52,729 bases of DNA, from positions 1-52,729 of the forward strand of contig DASQOL010000038.1 in the NCBI GenBank assembly GCA_035644475.1, in the 5' to 3' direction. Positions 41,336 to 49,067 of this stretch are shown here, in pieces. Positions within the stretch are counted from its first letter, which is position 1, and every line of letters begins with the position of its first letter. Position numbers and translations under genes: made by a program. This stretch comes from FEN-1219 sp035644475 (lineage in GTDB: Bacteria > Pseudomonadota > Gammaproteobacteria > Steroidobacterales > Rariloculaceae). The notes below the pieces were generated by a model. That model made no database searches and was not told the DNA's origin. It saw only the letters and a program-made list of their open reading frames with translations.

Positions 41336-43186
41336 TCACGCGGAGGCTGCCGCAACCAGCGCGAGGAGCCGCTCCATCGGCGGCGGCTTCGTCAAGTGCG
41401 CGTCGAACCCCGAGTCGTGGGCGCGGCTGCGGTCCTCCGCGAGACCATAGCCGGTGAGCGCGATCAAGTAGGTGCGCAGACCCGTGGAACGCAGCTGCTC
41501 GGCGAGCCGGTAGCCGTCGATCCCGGGCAGGCCGATATCGATCAGCGCGACGTCGGGCCGCAGCTGCGCGATCGCATCGAAACCGCTCGGACCGTCCGGC
41601 GCCGTGTGCACGGTATGTCCTTCGTGCTCGAGTAGCTTTTGCAAGCTGACGCGCGTGTCCTCCGAATCCTCGACGATGACCACACGGCGCGCGCAGCGGA
41701 TGGCTGCGTCGCGTTGCGCCGGCGCGGCCGTGAGCGGCGGCGGTGCGATGGTCGGCAAGCGCAGCGTGAAGGTCGCGCCCCTGCCGGGACCGTCGCTCGC
41801 GACCTCGATGGTGCCCCCGTGCAGCTCGACGATGCGCCGCGCCAACGTGAGACCGATGCCGAGGCCGCCCCGCTTGCGCTCGGGTCCTTGCTGCGCCTGG
41901 AAGAACAGCTCGAACGCGCGGGCGGCGGTCTCGGCGTCCATGCCGGCGCCGTCGTCGCTCACGGTGAGCTCGACGGCATCCGCGAGCGCCTTGACTCGCA
42001 CTGCGATGCGGCCTCCCGTCACCGTGTGCTGCACGGCATTGCCGACGAGATTGTTCACGACCTGCTCGATGCGCGTGCGGTCGGCGTTCACCCATGCCGT
42101 TGCGCCTTCGAGCTCCACGCGCCGGCCGGCGGTGGTCCCGGCGGCGCCGAGCGTGCGGAGCGCTTCGGTCACGGTGGCAAGAGTCTCGAGCGGCTGCGCG
42201 TGCAGCGACATCTTGCCCGTAATGGCGCGCCCGACGTCGAGCAGATCGTCCACCATCCGCGTCAGGTGCAACGACTGTCGCGCGATCACCTCCTGTGCGA
42301 ACTGCCGATGCGTGTCGTCCGACGCCGCGTGCTGCAGCAGGTGCACCGCATTCGAGATCGATGCGAGCGGATTACGCAGCTCGTGACCGAGCATCGCGAG
42401 GAACTCGTCCTTCGCCCGGTTCGTCTCCGCGACCTCCGCAAGAGAGGCCTGGATGCTCGCGGCGCGCGCCGCGCCCTGCGCCTCGATCAGCGACAGCAGC
42501 AAAGTTTCAACGAGCACGAACAAGGTGATCGTGGTCACCGAGCCCACGAGCCAGCCTTTGTCCACGATACTGGCCGGGCTCGCGGCCTGCGCCGGGAACT
42601 CGGCCGCGATCATGGCGGCATAGTGCATGCCGGCGATCGCCAACCCCATTCCGACCGCGCCGAATGCGCGATGATAGCGACGCCAGCCGGATTGCCTCGA
42701 CGAAGAGAACGCGATCCAGAGCGCCCCGAACGACGCGGCTACCGCGATCGCGAACGAGACGGCCACCCAAAACGGGTCGTAGCGGATCGCCGGCGTGATC
42801 TCGATTGCCGCCATGCCAACGTAGTGCATCGCGCAGATGCCGATTCCCATCGCGAAACCCGCGCCCACGAGCGCGGCGCGCCCCACGCGCTGGCGGCTCG
42901 CGATATGCAGGGCGAACGTCGACACCACGATCGCGATCGCCATGGAGAGCAGCGTGATCGTGACGTTGTAAGCGATGTCGATCGGCAGGCTGAGCGCCAG
43001 CATCCCGACGAAGTGCATCGACCAGATGCCGATCCCCATGGCGACGCCGCCGCCGACGAGCCAGGCGGGAGCAACTTGCCGAGTAGCCACGCGAATGCGA
43101 AGCGCGAGCGTGAGCGCAGTGTAGGACGCCAGGATGGCGACCAGGACGGAGAGGAGGACCAGCCAGTGGTGATAATGCTGGGACAT
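41336..43186 (-). CDS. MHYT-domain hybrid histidine kinase with receiver domain
   Basis: The start is placed at the ATG at 43186, where the MHYT domain begins; a GTG 42 bases upstream is possible. The 616-residue protein has about seven membrane helices with three MHYT-type motifs (IWSMHFVGM, ICAMHYVGM, IAGMHYAAM), thought to sense a diatomic gas through copper. A kinase core follows with the phospho-His in LAMLGHELRNPLASIS, and an ATP-binding domain (SDDGAGMDAETA, KRGGLGIGLTLARRIVELHG). A C-terminal receiver has the phospho-acceptor Asp in VALIDIGLPGIDG. No DNA-binding regulator lies nearby, so its output is unknown. Confidence 0.93.
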   Translation of the reverse strand: MSQHYHHWLVLLSVLVAILASYTALTLALRIRVATRQVAPAWLVGGGVAMGIGIWSMHFVGMLALSLPIDIAYNVTITLLSMAIAIVVSTFALHIASRQRVGRAALVGAGFAMGIGICAMHYVGMAAIEITPAIRYDPFWVAVSFAIAVAASFGALWIAFSSSRQSGWRRYHRAFGAVGMGLAIAGMHYAAMIAAEFPAQAASPASIVDKGWLVGSVTTITLFVLVETLLLSLIEAQGAARAASIQASLAEVAETNRAKDEFLAMLGHELRNPLASISNAVHLLQHAASDDTHRQFAQEVIARQSLHLTRMVDDLLDVGRAITGKMSLHAQPLETLATVTEALRTLGAAGTTAGRRVELEGATAWVNADRTRIEQVVNNLVGNAVQHTVTGGRIAVRVKALADAVELTVSDDGAGMDAETAARAFELFFQAQQGPERKRGGLGIGLTLARRIVELHGGTIEVASDGPGRGATFTLRLPTIAPPPLTAAPAQRDAAIRCARRVVIVEDSEDTRVSLQKLLEHEGHTVHTAPDGPSGFDAIAQLRPDVALIDIGLPGIDGYRLAEQLRSTGLRTYLIALTGYGLAEDRSRAHDSGFDAHLTKPPPMERLLALVAAASA

Positions 43187-43275
43187 GCCGTGTCGCCGAG
43201 CGTACTCCGTCCCGTCGATGCGAGCCACCGTACGACGACCGCCCCGCGATTATGTCGCGCGGACCGCTCTTCTGT

Positions 43276-43483
43276 CGCGCAATTGATGACGGTCGCGGTG
43301 TCGCCGTACCGGCCAACTCGCGGCCCCGGCTACGCCGCGAGCGCGCCGTACACGGTATGCGTCTTCGGCGATTGCACGCCGATGCCGGTGGCCGACACGA
43401 CGCCTCCCAACCACCGTCGCGAACACGCTGAGCTCGAAGCGCAAGGCGATCGGCATCGTGGACGTGCACGGCGGCGGCGCGCC
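43276..43483 (-). pseudogene. remnant of a spore coat U-domain (SCPU) pilin gene
   Basis: On the minus strand, 43483-43409 encodes GAPPPCTSTMPIALRFELSV, closely matching GAPPACDSAMTIVSRFEFSV of the intact protein at 48093-49067. In a shifted frame, 43404-43276 encodes VVSATGIGVQ, then HTVYGALAA, a stop, and PRVGRYGDTATVIN. That matches TVAATGAGIQ, HTVYGTLPAQ and PRVGQYSDVVTVTV of the same protein. About 90-95 residues between the two parts are missing. The frameshift, internal deletion and stop make it a dead copy. Confidence 0.8.
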
Positions 43484-43654
43484 GGAGTCGCGATCTTGAA
43501 CACCGACAAAACGAAGAACGTGATCGAGTGCGGGCAGGGCGCCGGGTTCTCGGGGATCGAGAACGCCCTGTTCCACCTCGATCACACGCGGATGCTGTAC
43601 GGCGACGGCCAAGCGAAGATCGCCGCGATCGTGCAGGCCGTCAAGATGCGCTGA
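43484..43654 (+). pseudogene. pntB: remnant of the C terminus of NAD(P) transhydrogenase beta subunit
   Basis: The frame from 43484 to the TGA at 43652 encodes AILNTDKTKNVI, GAGFSGIENALF and TRMLYGDGQAKIAAIVQAVK. This follows the end of PntB (NADP-binding domain III: VLxVxKAxNVI, GxAGxxNxLF, TxMLFGD). The rest of pntB and pntA are absent. The fragment begins exactly where the SCPU remnant ends on the opposite strand, and its tail overlaps the end of the kinase gene by 14 bases. Confidence 0.7.
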
Positions 43655-45269
43655 GCCGCCGCCCTCCAGGTTCCTCGTCGGATTGAGGGTTCGTGCTTGC
43701 GAACCCACGGCACCGGTCGGGTAACACGACATGGAAGGTCGCGCCGCGCGTAGCGTTCTTGGACACCCACAGGCGACCGCCGTGCGACTCGACGATCGAC
43801 TTGCAGATAGCGAGCCCCATACCGGTCCCGCCGACCTTAGTCGTGTAGAAGGCGTCGAAAATGTGGCGCTCCGCGTCCGGCTCGATGCCGGGACCGGAGT
43901 CTTCGACGTCCACGCAAATCTGACCGTCGACGCAGTCGTTCCGGATCGTAAGCTTGCGCGGCCGTTCGTGTACGGTACGCATCGCCTCGACCGCGTTGAG
44001 TATCAAATTGACGAACACCTGCTCCAGCTGTGCCTTGTTCGCACGAATCCTCTGCGGCCGAGGGCCTGGATCCGTCTCGACGACGACGCCGTTCGCATGC
44101 AAATCGCCGTGCAGAAACACGAGCGCATGCGCGAGCACGTCGGCGATGTCGACGTCCGCCTGGTCACCGCCGTCGCGCTTCACGAGCGAGCGAATGCCGG
44201 CGAGCACCTCCGCCGCGCGCATGCCGTCGGCGACGATTTCCACCATGATCTCCCGCGCCTCCTCCACATTCGGCACCGCGCGCCCCAACTGGCGTATACC
44301 GGCACCGCCGTTCGCGACGATCGCGGCCAGCGGTTGCTTGATCTCGTGTGCGATCGAGGCGGCCATCGCATCCATTGTCATCAGCCGGTTTTCCGTCTCG
44401 CGTCGCGTCGCCGTTAGAGAATTCGCTAGTCGCGCGTACATCATCGTCGTCTGCGACAGCAACACGACCAGCACGAAGCTCGCCGATGCCAGCCCGTAAA
44501 TGCGCCCCGCGTACCAGACCAGACTGAATCGCGTGGAAGTCGTGCTGAGCAGTATCGTTTCGATGAACCATGCCCAAAGGGCCACCAACAGCCAGACGTC
44601 GAGCACTGACCGCCGGCTCCGCCATAACAATACGATCGCGGTTGCGCTGATCGCGATGATGCCGACCGCTATGTAATGCCAGCTCCCGTTCGCGCGCTGG
44701 GCGTCCACCATGACCGTCGGCAGCAGGTACGCCCATCGCGTCGTGAGCCACGTGAGGCCCGCGACGACAAGCGCGGTGCCGCCGACGCCTGCGACAATTG
44801 CGGGCCTAACTCGGTCGAGCGGCAGCGACGCGACGCGATCCACCGGCCGCAGCAACACGTAGGCGAGCACAGCGGGCGGCAGCCCGAGATGCCAAAAAAC
44901 ATAGAGCCAGACGGTCGTTTGGAGGTTCGCGCCGAGCAACCCTGTCGGCGTAAACGCACCCGGGAACGTCAGCGCATGCGGGACAATGATCAAGCCCGTG
45001 AACAGGTAGCCGCACGCGAGCGCGAGCATGGCGCGCGACGGTGCCACCGCAAACTGTGCGAGCAGCAACGCCGCGGTGAGCGTGTCCGTGAGGAGTAGCG
45101 CGGTATCGACGATCGGAATGAACGCGGCGCTGTCGGCGAGCTGAACCTTCAGGAAGGGAGCGGCCACGCCGTACCCGACCAGCAGCGCTGCAGCCATCAC
45201 GAGCGCGAGCTGTTCCTGCCGCGCCGTCGGCGGCGACGTCGAGAGAAGCACTGGCTGCGTCTCCAACAA
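43641..45269 (-). CDS. MASE4-domain sensor histidine kinase
   Basis: The frame is open to 45368, but TTG at 45269 with GGGAG six bases upstream fits the start of the domain better, giving 542 residues. The N-terminal half is a MASE4 membrane sensor of seven or eight helices (SAAFIPIVDTALLLTDTLTA, LACGYLFTGLIIVPHALTFP, TTVWLYVFWHLGLP). The kinase core has the phospho-His in AASIAHEIKQPLAAIV, the N box FVNLILNAVEAM, and VEDSGPGIEP with TKVGGTGMGLAICKSIVESH. No receiver or partner regulator is adjacent. It is divergent from the TonB receptor gene. Composition is a little lower in GC than in the flanking genes. Confidence 0.9.
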   Translation of the reverse strand: MLETQPVLLSTSPPTARQEQLALVMAAALLVGYGVAAPFLKVQLADSAAFIPIVDTALLLTDTLTAALLLAQFAVAPSRAMLALACGYLFTGLIIVPHALTFPGAFTPTGLLGANLQTTVWLYVFWHLGLPPAVLAYVLLRPVDRVASLPLDRVRPAIVAGVGGTALVVAGLTWLTTRWAYLLPTVMVDAQRANGSWHYIAVGIIAISATAIVLLWRSRRSVLDVWLLVALWAWFIETILLSTTSTRFSLVWYAGRIYGLASASFVLVVLLSQTTMMYARLANSLTATRRETENRLMTMDAMAASIAHEIKQPLAAIVANGGAGIRQLGRAVPNVEEAREIMVEIVADGMRAAEVLAGIRSLVKRDGGDQADVDIADVLAHALVFLHGDLHANGVVVETDPGPRPQRIRANKAQLEQVFVNLILNAVEAMRTVHERPRKLTIRNDCVDGQICVDVEDSGPGIEPDAERHIFDAFYTTKVGGTGMGLAICKSIVESHGGRLWVSKNATRGATFHVVLPDRCRGFASTNPQSDEEPGGRRLSAS

Positions 45270-45442
45270 GCCCAACTCCCATGCCGACTCAGTTCGTCCC
45301 GAGGCTAGGACCAACCGTAGCCGATAACTGCCGGACGACGGAAATGGTCGTGTGGGACCAAGGTCCAACTGGCGCCTGGCGGACGGCCGAGACTAGACTC
45401 GCCGCGCGTTGGTGTGCCAGCGTGGCAGTCTAGGGGGGAAGC

Positions 45443-47653
45443 GTGACGGGGCTGAGACGGCGGTTCGCCCTATCGCTCGGTGTTTGCCTCGGTGTCCACT
45501 CGGCGCCGGCCCCCGCTCAAGATCGCTCCTTGCAGGCGGAGCACGTGCGCGAGGAGATGTTGGTCACAGCACGTCGCCGTGAGGAGAGTGCGCGCGACGT
45601 TCCGCTGGCGCTCAGCACGCTCACTGCGGCGGACCTCGAGCAACGCAACGTCGAGAACATCGAGGATCTGCAGGTGCTGCTCCCGAACGTCGACATCCGC
45701 GGCGGCAACCTGTCACCGGGCAGCACGGGCCAATTCGCGATCCGCGGGATCCCCGGCGTGGCGCGCTACGTCGACGGCGTCGCCCACAGCGGGCCGGAGG
45801 GCGCTCTGGAGAACGTCATCGAGCTCGAGCGGATCGAGGTAGTGCGCGGGCCGCAAGGCACCCTCTTCGGTAAGAACGCCGTCGGCGGCGCGATTCAATA
45901 CGTCACGCGGAAACCCGGCGCCGAGCTCGGCGCCAGACTCAAGCTCGCGATCGGGGATTTCCACCGCACGGACCTCGTCGCCAACGTCGACGTCCCGCTC
46001 GGTGGCAAAGTGCGCACCAAGCTCACGGCCGCGAGTCTCAGGCGTGACGGCTATGTCGATAGCGTGACGACCGACGAGAGCTACGGCGAGCAGAACCAGC
46101 GGCTCGTGCGCGCCATGGTCGACTGGCGCCCCAACCGCACGGTCGAGGCGTTGTTCACAGCCGAACGCACGCGTCAGGACGAGAATGCGCAGGCGAATGT
46201 GCTCTGGAACGTCTTCGAAGAGGCCGCCACACCGCGCGACTACAACGCCGCGGGCATACCGTTCTCGGACGAACTGTACGCCTTTGCTCAACGGCGCCAA
46301 TACCAGACGGCGATCGACTACCGCGGGACCGGCAACAACGTCGAAACCGCATCGCTGACCGCGGACCTGCGTTGGCACGTGGCCGCCAATCTGACACTGC
46401 ACTCGATCTCGAGCGGCCGTCGTCTCGACTGGGGCTCGTGGCAAGATTTCGACGGCACGCAGCTCGTGCAATACGAGCGCTGGAACTACGCTCGGATCGA
46501 CGAGACCACGCAAGAGTTGCAGCTGACCGGTGAGCGCGAACGATGGGATTGGATTGCAGGCGTCTACTACTTCAGGCGCGAGCAGCTCGCGAAGCAATCG
46601 AACTGGCAACGATACGAGATCGTGCCGCAACGGCTCTTCCAAGATCTCGGGCGCACCGCGACAACCGACAACGCACTATTCGGGGAGGTCAGCTATGCGG
46701 CCACGAACCACTTCACGCTCACCCTCGGCGGCCGCCAATCGACGGAGGACTTCGAGTTCACGACCTACGATTCCGCAGAGCCGATGCCGCCACCGCACAC
46801 GGCGTCGCGAAGTCTCGACGGCACCGTACAGCTTCGCGGCGGCAAGCCCCTCGAAGGCAACGATCGGTTCCAGCGCTTCACACCGCGTATGACCGCAAGC
46901 TATCGTGTCGGCGACGCGATCATGGCCTACGCGACGATCGCACAAGGATTCGACGGCGGCGGGATCAACACGCGCTACGATCCGACGCTGCCGAATGACG
47001 GCATCATTCCTTACGACAGCACTACGCTGACCAACCTCGAGCTCGGAATGCGCGCCACTCTCGCACGCGGCCGACTCCAGCTCGACGCGACGTGGTTCGA
47101 CGGCGATTGGGAGAACATCCAGGTCGGCGAGGTGCTGACGCCTGGCACGCTCACGATCACGAACGCGGCCGAGGCGAAGATCCAAGGGCTCGAGGTGCAA
47201 GGCGTGCTCCGCGCGGGCGGCTTTGCCCTCAACTTCACGTTGGGCCTGCTTGACACGGGCTACACCGATATCGGCCGGGCGACCACGATCGCGATCGACA
47301 CGCCCTTTCCGTTCGCGCCCAGGCACACCTACAGCGTGGGCGTGCAGCAGACCATACCGCTGCGCGGCGGCGCCGTACTCACCGGGCGTGTCGACTATGG
47401 GTGGATCGACGATGTCGAGACGATCCGGGACGCACGCTTCCAGGTCTCGGCGTTCGACAGCGCGTACGGCTTGCTGACGGCGCACGTCACGTACGCACCG
47501 GCGGCGGCCAGGTGGCAAGTCGCGGTGTTCGGCACGAACCTGACGAACGAGTACTACCGGCTCGGCGGCGTCGCCGCGTATGCCGCTGGGATCGACGTCG
47601 GCGTCGTCGCACGGCCTCGCGAGCTCGGCGCAGACTTCACGCTTCGCCTCTGA
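45443..47653 (+). CDS. TonB-dependent outer-membrane receptor
   Basis: The 736-residue product starts at GTG with GGGGGAAG just upstream. The signal peptide ends near APA-QDR. A TonB-box-like EEMLVTARRREES precedes the plug domain (VPLALSTLTAADLEQRNVEN, FAIRGIPGVARYVDG, IEVVRGPQGTLFGKNAVGGA). The 22-stranded barrel ends with RELGADFTLRL and its terminal aromatic-type strand. It imports a large ligand across the outer membrane using proton-motive force. The plug style is that of receptors in environmental proteobacteria for sugars, siderophores or aromatic compounds. The ligand is unknown. Divergent from the MASE4 kinase across 173 bases. Confidence 0.94.
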   Translation: MTGLRRRFALSLGVCLGVHSAPAPAQDRSLQAEHVREEMLVTARRREESARDVPLALSTLTAADLEQRNVENIEDLQVLLPNVDIRGGNLSPGSTGQFAIRGIPGVARYVDGVAHSGPEGALENVIELERIEVVRGPQGTLFGKNAVGGAIQYVTRKPGAELGARLKLAIGDFHRTDLVANVDVPLGGKVRTKLTAASLRRDGYVDSVTTDESYGEQNQRLVRAMVDWRPNRTVEALFTAERTRQDENAQANVLWNVFEEAATPRDYNAAGIPFSDELYAFAQRRQYQTAIDYRGTGNNVETASLTADLRWHVAANLTLHSISSGRRLDWGSWQDFDGTQLVQYERWNYARIDETTQELQLTGERERWDWIAGVYYFRREQLAKQSNWQRYEIVPQRLFQDLGRTATTDNALFGEVSYAATNHFTLTLGGRQSTEDFEFTTYDSAEPMPPPHTASRSLDGTVQLRGGKPLEGNDRFQRFTPRMTASYRVGDAIMAYATIAQGFDGGGINTRYDPTLPNDGIIPYDSTTLTNLELGMRATLARGRLQLDATWFDGDWENIQVGEVLTPGTLTITNAAEAKIQGLEVQGVLRAGGFALNFTLGLLDTGYTDIGRATTIAIDTPFPFAPRHTYSVGVQQTIPLRGGAVLTGRVDYGWIDDVETIRDARFQVSAFDSAYGLLTAHVTYAPAAARWQVAVFGTNLTNEYYRLGGVAAYAAGIDVGVVARPRELGADFTLRL

Positions 47654-47751
47654 GGATGCGGACGCCCGGGCGCTGAGCGGGACGCGGGCCGCTCCCGTTG
47701 GATCGTCGACGCGATCGTCGAGAAACAACGCGCATGTTTGATCGCGACCTG

Positions 47752-48042
47752 CTACCAGCCCTCGTCGGGGCCGGGGACATCGCCCAAGAGCAATTCTATG
47801 TCCGCCTGATCGCGGAGCCGCTTACTCTTCCGCCGCGCCGGATCCGCAGGGGCGCGTTGCTTCATTGCGATCAGATCTTCCTTGCGGACAACCATGATGC
47901 TGGTTCCAGCAACGTCGATGCTCTCCGCCCGCTCGATCATCGCGTCGAAGTCCACGTCGAATGCGAGTTGCACCGGTTCGCCCGTGGCATGGCGAAAGTT
48001 GACGCTGTGCTCGAACTCGCCCGTCTTCGACGCGTTCTGTTT
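47752..48042 (-). pseudogene. 3' remnant of an AbiEii-like nucleotidyltransferase gene
   Basis: The minus strand encodes ASKTGEFEHSVNFRHATGEP, then VVRKEDLIAMKQRA and KRLRDQADIELLLGDVPGPD, the C-terminal pattern of nucleotidyltransferase-fold proteins of the AbiEii/DUF1814 type. An in-frame TAG lies a few codons upstream. Removing one base (an extra C near 48035) would continue the frame as VVETE. The catalytic N terminus is missing. A GTG at 47973 could start a 73-residue product, but no ribosome site supports it. This and flanking bases fill the 439-base gap between two genes. Confidence 0.65.
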
Positions 48043-48092
48043 CTACGACTCCGACGTAGACAGCATAGGCTCGTCGGCCCGGGGGGCACGAA

Positions 48093-49067
48093 TCAATAGG
48101 TCACCGTCACGGTCACGACATCGCTGTACTGGCCAACGCGCGGAACCGCCTGCGCGGGGAGAGTGCCGTAAACGGTGTGCTGCAAGACCGTTTGGATCCC
48201 GGCGCCCGTGGCGGCAACCGTGCCCGTGCCCGAGAGACCGTTCCCCCAAAGCTGGCTCCGTCCGCTGTCGCGGTACAGCCGATACGACAGCGTGTCGGTG
48301 CCGGCCGCGCGCGTGAGCTTGCGCAGCGCGACCGTAGCGCCGCTGCCCTGCCCGGCGTTCAGCGCGATCGAGTAGCTGACACCCTGCGTGCACGTCATCG
48401 AGATCGTGCCCGTGGCGTTGACGGGGGTCGACGCGAGGCCGAGGCCCGCCTGGCCGAAGTCGAGCGTGCTGGCCGAGACCGTGCAGTCCGGGTTGACCGT
48501 GGCGCTGACGCTGAACTCGAAGCGCGAGACGATCGTCATGGCGGAGTCGCACGCGGGCGGCGCGCCGTAGTAGCCGGCCGCGCGAACCGCGGCGTCGTTC
48601 GCATAGGTGAAGGTCGCGGAATAGGCTCCGGCCAGCGCGCCGTTTTGTACCGGAACCCTCGCGTAGTAGGGGACGCTGGCGGCGCCGTTGCCGTAGCTGA
48701 TGGTGAGATCGACCGCCCTCGGCAGCCCGGCGCTGCTGAAGGCGCTGCCCCAGATCTGCGTGTAGCCCGAGTCCGTGTAGATGTTGTAGGCCAGCCTTTG
48801 AGCGCCCGGTCCCGCGAGATAGCGCGGATCCCAGCTCATGTCCACCGGCGCCCCCAATGCGATGCAGACGCGCACGTACGGCGTGCTCGCGCTGCTGCAG
48901 TTGATGTTCATCGTGCCGGTCACGCTGGTCGCGCCCTGCCCCACTCCATTCACGGTGCCGAACTGGATGTTGCTCATGGCGGCCGAGCAATAGAGAGACT
49001 GCGCCTCGGCGCTGCCGCCCGCGCAGAGCTGGGCGAAAGCGAGCAGCGCCAGCCACCGAACGCTCAT
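48093..49067 (-). CDS. csuE: two-domain SCPU protein, CsuE-like tip adhesin
   Basis: The 324-residue product has a signal peptide (cleaved near AEA-QSL) and two spore coat U-type domains. The first begins YCSAAMSNIQFGTVNGVGQG. The second begins FEFSVSATVNPDCTVSASTL, with the paired Cys of the family and STLDFG. It ends in VVTVTVTY, the C-terminal strand recognised by the chaperone. Two-domain subunits at the end of archaic chaperone-usher operons are tip adhesins (CsuE). It overlaps the usher gene by four bases. A dead relative lies at 43276-43483. Confidence 0.88.
   Translation of the reverse strand: MSVRWLALLAFAQLCAGGSAEAQSLYCSAAMSNIQFGTVNGVGQGATSVTGTMNINCSSASTPYVRVCIALGAPVDMSWDPRYLAGPGAQRLAYNIYTDSGYTQIWGSAFSSAGLPRAVDLTISYGNGAASVPYYARVPVQNGALAGAYSATFTYANDAAVRAAGYYGAPPACDSAMTIVSRFEFSVSATVNPDCTVSASTLDFGQAGLGLASTPVNATGTISMTCTQGVSYSIALNAGQGSGATVALRKLTRAAGTDTLSYRLYRDSGRSQLWGNGLSGTGTVAATGAGIQTVLQHTVYGTLPAQAVPRVGQYSDVVTVTVTY

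Noticed and set aside
43276..43654. Intact small gene or non-coding RNA between the two kinase genes
   Set aside because: Both strands show clear similarity to parts of known families with a frameshift, a stop and missing segments, so remnants explain the sequence better.
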